Of a stretch of DNA of 64,000 bases, positions 13,401 to 25,100 are shown piece after piece. The stretch lies in the NCBI GenBank assembly GCA_030562195.1, contig CM060201.1:25092067-25156066 (forward strand), written 5' to 3'. The stretch comes from Nipponacmea schrenckii (taxonomy: Eukaryota > Mollusca > Gastropoda > Lottiidae). Positions within the stretch are counted from its first letter, which is position 1, and each line of letters starts with the position of its first letter. A program made the translations under genes and the position numbers. The notes below the pieces were generated by a model. The model was not told the origin of the DNA. It made no database searches and saw nothing but the letters and a program-made list of their open reading frames with translations.

Positions 13401-16400
13401 TAGTATGATAACCTTTCTGCTTTTGATTTTAAAATGCTTATGCCTTGGAATCTGAACAGGTTGGGATTCATTTTTTACCGATTATGATGAACTAACATTT
13501 CACGTTATGAAGGTACAACATCTTTTTTGCTAAAGCTATTCACTATTTTCATTCACAAGTTTATTACAACAACGGTTAAAAATCTGATACTTAATGTACC
13601 AATTCATATACAAACGGTTAAACAGAAAACTAGAAATTATACAGAGTGGGTGAGGTCTAAACTCGTGTTAGTGTTCCGTGTTAGTGTTACGCGGTTAATT
13701 TGGTGTTGTAATACATGTACTCTGAGGAGTCCGACATACATCGGTACCGCAGAATAATGTTGGATTAGCAGGTCTGTCGGGTAACTCAGAGTATACTGTT
13801 TAACACGAAGAATGAGTTCAAATTAAATGTTAACACTAACAAGAGATTCCACATCATCCATTGTGAACAATCTTTAAAATATCAAGCTATTACAAATTTA
13901 ATCTTCGTACCTCTTTTTCCGCGTTTTTTGTTTCATAGAATGATTGGATTGTACTCCAGCAAAACCAACCAATCACAGCTCTTGACAGGCAGACAATAAT
14001 GCTCTTGTTGTTCACAGACCATTTGTCGAGGCCTCTGATTAGCTATATTTCCTATTGTACCACCCAATCACATTGTTGCATTCACTATCCTCTGTAATAC
14101 AAGAAAGGTAGCTATTGGAGCCGAACAAAGGTACAAAGTTTGTAAAAGCTTGACAATGTGAAGATGATTGTGTACTAAAATATATTTACTATTGTTTTTA
14201 TAGGAGAAAGCCAACTATGAAACTATACAGAAATTGGAGTATCTTGATATGTGTTTATCAGAAAGTTTGAGGCTTTATCCACCATCTATAAGGTACATAA
14301 TGTGATTTTTACCTTTGCAAAGAAACCTTCGTTCGTCAAGGGTTCACAGCTTCATCGTATATGTAAAGGTTCCGGCGGTACTTCAGGGATGGATGTATTT
14401 GGGTCATACGTAAAACCGTATATTATAATTCAGAAATACATCAAACTAAGAATTTTACTTTCTATGTCTATAAATGTTATATAGGCTATATCTTAGAGTC
14501 ATCAGAAATGATGAGTCGACATTTTAAAGGATATGTGAAAAGAAATATGAAAATCGTTGAATTTGATCAAAAGCATTTATTTTTAAAAGTAAACTAACAT
14601 ATCTATCAATTCCAACAAATTTTTTTTTTTCAAAAAACGTTTAGAGTAGAAAAAAAGGCTTTCAAAGTAGGCTTCTTTAGCATGAGTCGAACGTTAATGA
14701 GCTAGGCGATCACGTGACCGCATGACGTCAGAGATGCCCAACTAAAATAAAAACAAATGGAGAACTAAGCCTAGCTAATATTATTATAACCTTCGGGAGT
14801 TTAGCGCTTTAATTTCTGATCATATGTGGGCAATGGAGGATTTATCAGCTGGTATAGAGTCATTAGAAATTAAGCCATATCAATTCGAACCATTAAAACG
14901 CTCCATATCTGACGAAACTGCCAAGCTTTCAGACTCCCCCCAGTCGGATTCTTCCGATCCATCAGAACTTGACACAGATACGGAAGAAGAGGATGATCCC
15001 CGTCTTGGAAATACGACATGGTAGGCAAAAACTTTTCACAAACTCTTTTAAATTGGCTCTCAACAATAAAATTGATCGGAAGAGGCCTTTGCTGATTCAA
15101 ATTCGTAGTAGGCCTATAGGTTCTTTTTTTTTTATCTTCATTACGACAGTTGCCGTTCAGTGCAGTGGCTAAAAACCACGTCGTGGTAAATATAATTAGG
15201 CTAGGCCTTGTTGCGATTTTCATAAAATTTTGAAGTTAGAAGAGTACAGTCGGCATTTTCATGGGTTGATTTTGATCTTGAATATTTGTAAAGAGCCTTC
15301 AGAAGTACCAGAAATGTAGGCCTACGTAAATTGCATCAGGCATATTCGAAATTTCTCCTTTGGCTTTACTGCCTTTAGGATAATTTGAATAGGCCTACTA
15401 GGCTACCGTTTTCACACCTAGCTGGCACTTTTAAAATCAAATCATTGTAATATTGCAGTGGAAATCTCGACTAGGCTTATATAGCGGGATAATTGCTTTC
15501 GTTTGCAATCTGCGTGTGTGTGCTGTTGTGTGCTAATATAAAATGTTACCACGCTGTGGAAAAGAGCCACTGCCACAAATAAATGGCGTTACATAATTTG
15601 TTCTAAAATGGGGAACTCGCCACTAAAGTCTTTAAAAGATCTTATTCACATCCCACAATTTTGTTTCGGGACATGTTATACATTATTTAAAGAGGCATAA
15701 GTGAATAATTTTCTGGAGAAACTGTAATTTAGAGCCGAATTTATCATTATGGACGTAGGCCTTTTTCTCACTGATAGGCCGAGGAGGGTCTAGTGTTGCA
15801 GTGTAGTGATCAAAACGAAATTCAGAGTATAGATTTATGTGCATATTTGTTGCTGACATCCATTCGTAAGGGAGGAAATAGGCAAAAAGTGCGTAGCCGA
15901 TTCGGGAGACATGAATCCGACTGAAACGATAGCCTAGCTAGAGCAAGGATCTCTGACCCTAGAATAGGCCTAGTCAATAGGCCTAAATATAAAAATTCGT
16001 AAAAAATTGACAATACTATGCCACAGATAACTCGGATTAACTTAGCCCATGTACGTTCCTTTTACTTTATAAGATCTAGGCCTACTCATTTCTTCTTCAG
16101 TTCAATCTTCAACATTCGTAGGTGTAAGTCAGAATTTTGAAACTCACCTGCAACCTTTGCCTCTTGGCAAAAGCCCCTCCACCTTTTCGACGATCGCCTC
16201 TTTTGTTTTTCTGGTCAATGCTGGCATGAGGCCTAAGTGGTTCACGAAAAATGGTTGGCACGGCACCTGCCTTGAGCTTTGGATTGGCGTTCACATATCC
16301 ATATTGGGCTAGTAAGACTGGGTTCCGGTCATACGCATCGTCTGCAAAATGATCGGAACACAGCCTGGAATATTTAGTGGGGGAAAAATTCTTCCGCTTC

Positions 16401-18026
16401 AGTTTGACAATCCAAGTTTTCACAAGATGTTCATCTTTAGGAAAGCGGAACATATGAACACCAGAGCCCTTTCCTCCGCGATTATTACAGCCATAGGCCA
16501 CACACTGCGGCATAACGTCAATGTAAACAATATGGCGGGTGAATTAGATTGGGCATCTCTGACGTCATTTACAAAAGGTCACGGAAACGACCTTTCATTT
16601 TTGCATATTTCAGACCTGTGTTTTTAAAAGGATTTTTAGCTATTTTAGAATTATTTCTAATTTTTTTTATTGGTTGCAATCGATAGATGAATGATTTTAC
16701 TTTTCAAATAGGTGGTTTCAAGCCTTTTTTGAAAATCTCTTCACATATCCTTTAACTTTCAAACCCGCATAATTCACACGTGAATATCGAGGATGAGTTG
16801 TGAACACTAATACTGATTAGCTTACTTAAAAATTTCCTGTTTCTGAGATTATCGTAGGATTGGTCAAACAGACGGTAAACCAGTCCATTGAAGAACATCC
16901 AAGCTTTCTGCTCGCTTTTCTGAAAAATGTGAATCATTGCCAATATTATAGCAAAAACCTACAACGATCGGACAGCGCTCGACCCTTTTGCTTACTAAAC
17001 AATTCTGTATTCTTCAATTGTGTATATATATTGAAGACTAGAAAGACAAGCCTGTAATGATGTTACTATTGGAGAGCTAACAATACCTAAAGATACAATA
17101 ATAGTAATACCTACATATACTATACATAGAGATGATGCAATATTTCCAGACCCTGAACGGTTTAATCCTGAAAGGTAAGCACCACACATTGTGATACCAG
17201 CATCCGCTGGAAGTAGACGTTAACTTGACATGCAACAACCAACCTTGCACCTCAACAACGTCATATTATTTTTTATAAAATAGACGAAAATTGGCCTAGT
17301 TTGTGTCCAGTGTAATAAAAGCGGATAATTCCTAAAAGTAAAATCAAGGGAGATAATCCTCGATCATATATATTATTCAAAGTACACCAATCACTTTGTA
17401 TAATAGTAGTAAGCGTTGATCAACAGTATGTTATAATTACAACTGACGGTGGAGCCTACAAATCCAAACGAATCCTCCAATTGAAATACGGCTCAAACCC
17501 GAGATAAAGTGTAAGTAATCTATTTTGTGTGCGAGAACGTCTCCTCATCTACTTTGCTTTTCCGGTATTTTTTTTAGGTTTAACGCCCAGAACAAGAGTA
17601 AGGTTCCACCGTATTGTTATTTCCCGTTTGGTCTAGGACCTAGAAGTTGTATTGGGATGAGAATGGCTATATTAGAAGTTAAACTAGGAATAGTTGGTCT
17701 TCTTCAAAAATACAAGTTTTCTACCTGTGATAAAACTATGGTGCGTATAAAAATTATGCTCTGTAGACATTGGCAATATCAATGTCGGTATTTGCCCTTT
17801 GGATAATCTGTTCCTTAAGATCTCTTTTTTGAGGGGTAGTACTAGTGTAAAGTCTGAACGTAAAGTATCAACTTCCGGTTGATATGATGACCAGGTTTAT
17901 TAAATGTAGACCAACCAAGCGACCTTAAAATCTACAACTATATCTTTTCAGATACCTCTAAAGTTTCGAAACTCCACTCTACTACAAGTTGATGGTGAGG
18001 TTTTGGTTCAGTTTATACCAAGATGA
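7475..18026 (+). CDS. Cytochrome P450, CYP3 clan (14 exons, 510 aa, complete)
   Basis: Second haem-thiolate monooxygenase of the same clan. Exons: 7475-7548, 8182-8278, 9151-9203, 9676-9772, 10085-10201, 10602-10690, 11172-11317, 12008-12126, 12525-12642, 13241-13398, 14204-14292, 17037-17174, 17578-17740, 17952-18026. They sum to 1533 bp with consistent phases. Protein landmarks: N-terminal anchor (about 10-25), a proline-rich hinge ([10 protein letters not shown]), AGHETT at 320-325, ExxR as E376-S-L-R379, PERF at about 430-433, and [10 protein letters not shown] with Cys456 as haem ligand. Exon lengths match P450 gene 1 closely (74, 53, 97, 117, 89, 138 and 163 bp recur). One difference is that the exon carrying the I-helix is split by an extra phase-1 intron (12643-13240). 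The intron at 14293-17036 carries a 2.2-kb DNA transposon. The substrate is unknown. Confidence 0.95.
9397..9527. mobile_element. TTAA MITE-A, internally deleted copy
   Basis: Begins after TTAA (9393-9396) with AGGGATTGTAAAGAGG and ends near 'agaaaacctccttaca'. The body keeps 'tatcggggacactgatatcg' and 'ctgacgtctatggttcc', which recur in other copies. It lies in intron 3 of P450 gene 2. Confidence 0.6.
10285..10460 (+). repeat. SINE-B copy
   Basis: Closely similar to 35262-35478. Shared landmarks are 'cggataatccggga', 'ggccaaga(c)...agctggtag' and the tail 'gttgttatccttgtaaaata' running into a C/T-rich stretch. Located in intron 5 of P450 gene 2. Confidence 0.65.
10770..11050. mobile_element. 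MITE-A family copy, degraded
   Basis: Contains 'aatcagacgtccatggttc' and the mirror-image arm 'accacagacgtctggttgaa', plus 'gacgtcataaaacgcttag'. These are internal features of the palindromic TTAA MITE-A family. The outer ends are not clear. Confidence 0.55.
11560..11960. mobile_element. MITE-B family copy
   Basis: Shares 'tatatactcatattgac', 'attatcgaaaaacgctta' and 'agaatgaacataaagtta' with copies at 25799, 42272 and 40963. It lies directly upstream of exon 8 (12008) of P450 gene 2. Confidence 0.6.
12395..12520 (+). repeat. SINE-A tail abutting a P450 splice acceptor
   Basis: Plus-oriented 5'-truncated copy ('ccagtcttcattagtccata', 'gcagaagagtacgacgtaaa'). Its CATT-rich tail runs to within a few bases of the AG at 12523-12524 used by exon 9 (12525-12642) of P450 gene 2. 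Confidence 0.65.
12803..13000. mobile_element. MITE-A family copy, degraded
   Basis: Starts at a TTAA followed by AGGGACCGGAAA and keeps both internal arms ('gcaccgttacaatttcttt' and 'aatggtgcaaattaatgcta'). Lies in the extra intron of P450 gene 2. Confidence 0.5.
13680..13840. repeat. Imperfect nested foldback
   Basis: Outer arms GTTAGTGTTA (13680-) and TAACACTAAC (-13840), and inner arms TACTCTGAG (13719-13727) and CTCAGAGTA (13785-13793), are inverted to each other. It lies in the P450 gene 2 intron between the AGHETT exon and the ExxR exon. Probably a decayed foldback element; function unknown. Confidence 0.35.
14824..15020 (+). CDS. P2X7-type intracellular-domain protein, first exon (transposon-borne, partial)
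   Basis: One exon of 65 codons plus 2 bases. The protein starts [10 protein letters not shown], then carries KPYQFEP near residues 19-25 and an acidic Ser/Asp/Glu-rich stretch at about 38-58, and ends RLGNTTW at a GTAGGC donor. KPYQFEP, an acidic linker and then GNTxW just before a Cys-rich zinc-binding block is the layout of P2X7 C-terminal-domain proteins that occur in many copies in invertebrates. The downstream Cys-rich exon was not found before the THAP exon. The start is the first ATG; an in-frame ATG three codons later is also possible. Likely a remnant of the transposon's second gene. Confidence 0.6.
16148..16513 (-). CDS. THAP zinc-finger domain protein, first exon (transposon-borne, partial)
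   Basis: The exon runs from the ATG at 16513 to a CAG/GTGAGT donor at 16148 (122 codons). It starts MPQCVAYGC and shows the THAP C2CH zinc ligands Cys4, Cys9, Cys52 and His55 (CSDHF), Trp34, and an AVPTIF motif in the high 80s. THAP domains bind DNA and serve in P-element-like and Kolobok transposases as well as in host regulators. A basic stretch ([12 protein letters not shown]) follows the domain. No transposase catalytic exon was found to the left within the element. Its position just inside the right inverted repeat supports a transposon origin rather than a host gene. Confidence 0.75.
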
Positions 18027-18094
18027 TGCCAGAAGATAGTCAAATGTACAACAATATATTTTATTTACAAAAATATAGATGAACAAGTATATAT

Positions 18095-18100
18095 AATAAA
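18095..18100 (+). terminator. Poly(A) signal AATAAA of P450 gene 2
   Basis: AATAAA 69 bp after the TGA at 18024-18026, in AU-rich sequence. The position fits a short 3' UTR. Confidence 0.6.
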
Positions 18101-18232
18101 TCTTCAAAAATCATTAAAAAATATATTGATCGATCGTATTGAATTAAAAATGTGCAACAATGGATTAAATAGTACTACGTAATTAACATAACTATAAGTT
18201 CCATATGGCATTGATAAGTAGATAGACCATTG

Positions 18233-18303
18233 AATAAGAACACTATTATGGATAATTAAAGCGTTGCAAAAAGGTGTAGTATAACCATAATAGTGTTCTT
18301 ATT
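18233..18303. repeat. Perfect 19-bp hairpin between convergent genes
   Basis: AATAAGAACACTATTATGG at 18233-18251 is exactly inverted at 18285-18303, with a 33-bp loop. It sits between the 3' ends of P450 gene 2 and M13 gene 3. A partial match (GAACACTATTATG) at 38101 suggests it derives from a dispersed repeat. Confidence 0.7.
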
Positions 18304-18524
18304 TAACAAAATTTTACGTGTACAAAGTATGATTAGGTTCCCACATGCCATACATAGGTAAATTAAATGGTGGTTTTTACATGAAAAAAATACGCGAAGG
18401 TAGTACTTCTGGCAACGACCCCCCTCTCCATTGTTTACAGCCATTTTGAATTTTTTTAAACTAAATGGCGTTGATTATGATTTGAAGAAATCTACAGTGC
18501 TCAAGAAAAGTTTTGCATCACATT

Positions 18525-19125
18525 TGCTCATACGCTTATTTACAGGTGTGTATTATACATACTGCGCATTGTAATCGCGATTATACATTAGGCCTACACA
18601 ATGAATTGAAAAAAGAAGTGTAACGATTTTCTATAGTAATAAGATTTAACTAATAATATGCACATTTACTAGGGGCGTTCATTGGGCTACCAGCTTTACA
18701 ATTGAACGCTTTAGTAAACTCGGATATCTGACTCATAGCTAAGTTTGTCCTAACGTCTTCTTCAACACGACCTCGCACAGCGTTGGAATATGCCGCCGCG
18801 TTTTGTCTGTTATAGCAAAATGACTGTAATGTAAAAGAAGAATATTTTGTTGTAACGGTATTACTTATTTAACAGCATCACAAAATATACTCATTGTGGT
18901 GAAGAAAAGAACATTTTGAATCTATCGTACTGCTTGGAGATCAAAAACTAGTACTTACTATTCTGTAATGGAATAGACCAATATGGCCAATATTTAAATC
19001 TGTTTAAGATCTAGTATCCATATTGCTCAATAAATTCATTCCATCACATTTCTCTACGCTTGAAAAGGGTGCGTATTATACCCACTGCGCATTGTATTCG
19101 CGATTATACTATACACGAATTAAAA
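18525..19125. repeat. Direct repeats flanking the last exon of M13 gene 3
   Basis: About 80 bp at 18525-18610 and 19046-19125 are similar, sharing 'actgcgcattgta' and 'tcgcgattatac' in the same order. They lie on either side of the terminal exon (18650-18823). Confidence 0.65.
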
Positions 19126-22100
19126 AAAAACTAAAAGTATGTCCTACCTGTGCTTGAGAAACAAAGAACATCTGATCGTTTGTTAAACCAAGAATTGGAG
19201 TTATTGGTTCTACACCGTTATCACTTTCCCATTTCCTATATGCCTATAGAAATAACAGATTTAAAGGAGCAGTATACCCAATTTTAATAATCAAATTAGA
19301 TGAGAAAATAATTCTAAAATATGCTATTTACCTTCATGTATCTACTTAATCTAACTGAGTTTGTTTTAAAAGGGTCAATTAAGAATGGAAGTGACTTATT
19401 GTTAATTAACCAGTTGCACCTAATTTTGATGTTTGACCCTGTAATGGCTCGATATCATTATTTAAAACCTTCAAAATAAGTAGGCTGTATATTTCTTTAC
19501 GCCTATATTTTGTTTAAATCCGTACAGTAGCTTTCTTAGACCATACAAAATTTAAAAACGTTACGAAATGTTTGCGCTGATAGAAGAAATAATGTCAGCG
19601 CACAATTACAACCGCCACCAATGTCATTTAAATGTGTACTTTGAGTCCCATTTATAAGGCTAAAGAATGGGTTATTTAACTTACCCTCAAAGCTAATTTA
19701 ATACCAGTAGTGTAAGATATAGCTTGCCTAGCGTAAAACTTAGCCCTTATTGGTATCTGAGAAGAATAAGTAATTGAACAATAGAGACTTTAAACAAGTT
19801 GGGTTATCATTGACAACCTTCATGTACCTTTGCTTGAGAGCATTTTCAAAGCCAATGGAAAGCTAAGGAGATGGGTGTGGATTTTTCGACCCAATTTCTA
19901 AGTGATTCGCATTGGAGGGGCATTTGATGTAAAATCAAATTTGAAAAGAGGGAGGGGGAGGGGCGTGGTCGTCACACAGGGCCAGCCTCTGCTCCAGACG
20001 ACGGTTATTCAATTAAGAGCGTTCGATATTTGGATATGTAAGCGACAAAAGTCCAGCATTAACAATGCCAAGCTATATTCGTCAATTTAGACCGAGGAAA
20101 AATTGAGTGTCCTCGGTGAAGGTATTTTTTCTGCAATATTTTTGAAGGTTCACGGACATGTAACCTATGTTACCTTTGCAGTGAATAATGCATTCAATAA
20201 AATACGTTTTCAAAATAATATTTAAAATAAATACCATCTCTGAAGTACCATCTGGAGCTATATAAGGTCCTTGGGTTTTATTATAGTAGTTCTGAACACA
20301 CTGTTTCACACTAGCATAGTTGGTTTTAGTACCATTAGTCCACCATGTCTGAGGCATCCATTTTCCTTCTTCGGACCAATAACGACCTACAGGAATAAAA
20401 CAAATAGTAAAGCCATTCTGATTGTTGGTCATTAACATTAATAGAAACCGTGGTAGTTCACTTGGTGGATCATCTGTGATATTTAAACGTTTTCGGATGT
20501 AAAAGCCTTATAATTATGCGATCAGCTGGATTTGGTAACTAGTGCGTGACTTCGTATTCTAAAACAATCATTAAAATTTCCAGAGGGGCAATGAGGTATG
20601 GTGATAAGTTGCAGTAAAAGAAGGGTAGGTTGTCAACGTTTTCTCTCGGGTAACCGCCCCCCCCCCCTACCCCTTTTCTCCTTGTCAGCCTAAAGCTTTA
20701 AGCCGCTCTTCTAATTGTCGACACAGTTTCTGAACCAGAATACTTCTCTGCAACTTAAACAAAACTATGAACACTTTCTTACCTCTCTCGTCAATCATAT
20801 TGGTTAAATAACGTCCTAACATAGAACCCATCGATCCAAAATTAGCGTAATGAGGATTCTTATAGTCGTATAATGGCGATTGTAAAAATCCGGCTGGAAC
20901 TATAATTTCGTTCCAGTAAAATAAAACCGCCATATTGGTATCGTACACATTGTAAATCCATTTTGTTCTATCCACGTCACCCTTTAACCGATTATCATGA
21001 TAGACCTTTTCAAACTGGTTAACATTCATTACGTTCTGGAAATAATCTGTTCTGTTGATAGTTAACTGAAATTAACAGTAATTATATATAGATACATAAT
21101 ATATTATATATTATAACAGTCAAGTCTGTGACCAAAATACATTTTTACCTGTATAACTGTGAACAAAATACCTTGTGCCCGTATTACAGTGACAAAAAAC
21201 ACGTTGTGTCCGTATAACTGTGAGCAAAATACCTTGCGCCCGTATTATTGAGACCAAAATACCTTGTTCCCGTATTACTGTGACCAAAATATCGTTTGCC
21301 CGTATTACTGTGACCAAAATATCGTTTGCCCGTATTACTGTGACCAAAATACATTTGTATCCGTATTATTGTAACCAAAATACCTCGTGCCCATATTACT
21401 GTGACCAAAATACCCTGTGCCCGTATTACTGTGACCAAAATACCATTTGGCCGTATTACTGTGACCAAAATACATTTTTGTCCGTATTATTGTGACCAAA
21501 ATACCTTGTGCCCGTATTAATGTAACCAAAATACCGTTTGCCCGAATTACTGCGACCAAAATACATTTGTGTCCGTATTATTGTGACCAAAATACCTTGT
21601 GCCGGTATTACTGTGACCAAAATACCCTTTGCCCATATCACTGTGACCAAAATACATTTGTGTCTGTATTATTGTGACCAAAATAACTTGTGACCGTATT
21701 ACTGCGACCAAAAACACATTGTGCCCGTATTACTGTGACCCAAATACATTTGTGTCCGTATTATTGTGACCAAAATACCTTGTGCCCGTATTACTGTGAC
21801 CAAAAACACATTGTGCCCGTACAATGTACAATAGGTAAACCAGCATTTCTCATGGGTCCGATGTTGCTGATTTACAGGGGCTTCACTGTTAAAGTATACC
21901 TACCGAAGAGTATATTTTATCAAGTTTATCTGCACTCAACATAAAGTCAGGATAACCAATTTTATAAACAGTTTTCGCCAACTGTAAAAAAAGACAAAAT
22001 GAAAAGCATGACGCTCTAGGATTGGTATTTGGGTTTCTGAGCCAAGCAAGAACGAAAAATACAACCAAGACAATACAATTTTCAAGACTAAAAGATTGCA

Positions 22101-25100
22101 TTTGGTTACATATACTCATTCTCTCGTCCAAGTATGCAGTCGTTTTCAGCCATAAATGAGAAAAGCCTGTCAGAGAGAACTGGTCAAAGCTCAAGAGTTA
22201 ATTTTTCCACAATATCGTAGTTGGACTTCATTATTCGGTTATCCAACGCTCTGCAGGGAGGCCCAACCCCCCCCCCCCCCCTTTGTAGCTACGGGACTGG
22301 TTTCTGCAGAGCCTAAAAACTGCCATCTTTGTAAATTATGGATGTCTTTCTTTCGAGTTGGGAATCCAGCTATAGTTAAAATTCAAAAAAGTGTTAACTT
22401 CCAACGAAGTTTAGTTCCCAAGTGCTGATTTCAACAGACAAGCCAAAGGAGATGATCTGAATAAAACTCACCTTTGCTTTTGCTATTTTTTTAGTGGCAC
22501 TATCTAGGAAGTTATTATCGTCTATTTCTGATAATAATGCTTTAGTGACATAATCTGTTATTTCTTTTGCCTGAAATTGTAGAGGAGTTAACATAAAACT
22601 AACTGTACAATAATAAAAAAAATTCCTACTAAAGTTAAAACAAGTTAGCATTGATTGCATAGATTGTGCATAGATTGGGAGGGGGCTTTTATTACCGAAA
22701 GGCAGAAAATGAATTGGTATAAGATCAAGGTTGTTGCAATAATATGATAAGTGATCAAACAGCTAACAGTTAATAGATCGTGTAAGGCATACATTTTCAT
22801 AAATCGGATCCGAATTACTAAATTTGGAAAAGTTATAGGGGAACTTCATATCCGTCATATAAGTCAGCAGTTTCGATCCGCTTTGTGAACCCGTTTTACT
22901 AGAATCCTCTAAATAGGGTTCTTCCGGTTGAGCTGGTAGGAGTGATTTGATGATTGGGATCTATCACCAATCCTATCAACTCCGCCTCCGATGACCAACA
23001 GATACTATTGAATTTATTGCTTCCTATCGTAAAATTTTAAAACATTTAAAGAATTAGACTTAAATTTACCTTATCCCGATTTTTATCGGCAAAATGATCT
23101 CGGACAAACAGAGAACTTAAAGCTTCTGGCATGCTTCTGTCGACGTATTGATAACAGTATTTCCATGTGCCGAGGAATTCTGTTTGTCCTCGGATATCAA
23201 CATAGTACTCTCTATTAGCATGTACATATTCCCATGATAGGTGGGTCGCATAGGATTCCAGTAACCTCCAGATGAAATAATTATGTAACATTCTAAAATT
23301 GAAATCATGTGTTTACCGATCTATTTATCTAGAGAAGGTGGAGAGGGGAGGGGGGGGGGGTCAGAATACAATACATTATACAAAAACTTTTTATAAGAAA
23401 AGTTTTAAAAATGAAAATTTCAGTCCACTACACTTTGTTTTAACATGGTCTTATTAACCTGTATTAAACTAAACCCACTACACTTTGTTTTAACATGGTC
23501 TTATTAACCTGTATTAAACTAAACCCACTACACTTTGTTTTAACATGGTCTTATTAACCCGTATTAAACTAAACCCACTACACTTTGTTTGTAGAAGTAG
23601 AAAAATGAAAACAAAGTGTTTATAAAGAATAATTTGATTGGATTGGTTGATTTTCCTAGAAATATTCTAGGGCTTAATTTTGTTTGATAAAATTTTGCTA
23701 TGAATACGTAATATCCCTCGCTTGTATTACTATGGCCTCAATAAAGTATGACGTACGATGAAGAAACCTTTACTTGAAAAGTTGAATTTCCTGTCTTTTG
23801 TGGGGGCATTTGGATACTAATCAGACTTAAGTCAATAGTTTGCTCCATCCGTCCTCTTGGATTATCGATTACCTGGTACTGAACTGTTTTGGGCGTTCTC
23901 CGTGAACAAACTGTCACGAACCTTCTGGATAATTACAAGACCTCCATATATTTACCTATTTTTGATGGCATTATCTAAATTATTAACCAAACTACCCAAA
24001 CCATAAATAAAATCTTTCTTATACAGAATCACTTGCGAGTCTTTAGTCAAAGCATTAGGGAATTCGTACTGCATCTGAGCCACCCAGTCGATCTGAATAG
24101 AAAACAAAATGATCAGATTCTAGCATCATTCAAGCCATTAATTACAAGGGAACAAAGTGAAGTAACCACCACACGGCCCTGTAAAATTGAAGAGAAGCAG
24201 TTCTGGAGAAGCTATAACGACCATTCTGAGGATGATCCTGAACAGAAGAAATTTTGCGGTATAACAATAAGGACGATGTGAAAGAAAAAAAAAAAAAAAA
24301 AACCACCATAACTTACCACATTGCCTGAATTTGTTTTTAATTCACTCAATGTTATTCTACTCGATGTTTCGAATCTGTCTCGATCCACTGCTGATCTTTT
24401 ATATAACTGTAATAGAGACATGTTCAAGTAACTGTAAAAGAGACATGTTCAAGTAACTGTAATAGAGTCATGTTCAAGTAACTGTAATAGAGACATGTTC
24501 AAATAACTGTAAAAGAGACATGTTCAAGTAACTGTAATAGAGACATGTTCAAGTAACTGTAATAGAGACATGTTCAAGTAACTATAATAGAGACATGTTC
24601 AAGTAACTGTAAAAGAGTCGTGTTCAAGTAACTATAATAGAGACATGTTCAAGTAACTGTAATAGAGACATGTTCAAATAACTGTAATAGAGACATGTTC
24701 AAATAACGATAAACGAGACATGTTCAAGTACATTAATAGAGTCATGTTCAAGTAACTGTTATAGAAACATGTTCAAGTAACTGTTATAGAGAAATGTTCA
24801 AGTAACTATAATAGAGTCATGTTCAAGTAACTGCAATAGAGACATGTTCAAGTAACTATCATAGAGACATGTTCAAGTAACTGTAATAGAGACATGTTCA
24901 AGTAAGTATCATAGAGACATGATCAAGTAACTGTTATAGAAACATGTTCAAGTAACTGTTATAGAGAAATGTTCAAGTAACTATAATAGAGTCATGTTCA
25001 AGTAACTGCAATAGAGACATGTTCAAGTAACTATCATAGAGACATGTTCAAGTAACTGTAATAGAGACATGTTCAAGTAAGTATCATAGAGACATGATCA

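Larger units (their letters stand above)
14528..16751. mobile_element. TTAA DNA transposon with THAP and P2X7-type exons (Kolobok-like)
   Basis: A 2224-bp element in a P450 intron, flanked by TTAA on both sides (14524-14527 and 16752-16755). The termini are AGGATATGTGAA inverted at the other end. About 190 bp inside lies a second perfect 19-bp inverted match (14723-14741 against 16549-16567), so the inverted repeats are about 200 bp long with a diverged middle. Two coding exons point inward: a P2X7-type exon on plus and a THAP exon on minus. TTAA target duplication with THAP proteins is known for the Kolobok superfamily; piggyBac also uses TTAA. The interior is too short for a full transposase, so this looks like an internally deleted, non-autonomous copy. 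Confidence 0.75.

Noticed and set aside
14870..15223. 117-codon minus-strand open frame
   Set aside because: Antisense shadow of the P2X7-type exon and following intron in the transposon.
21118..21944. Several open frames on both strands with repeated TVIRA/YYCDQNT-like peptides
   Set aside because: Translation of a 30-bp minisatellite within an M13 intron.
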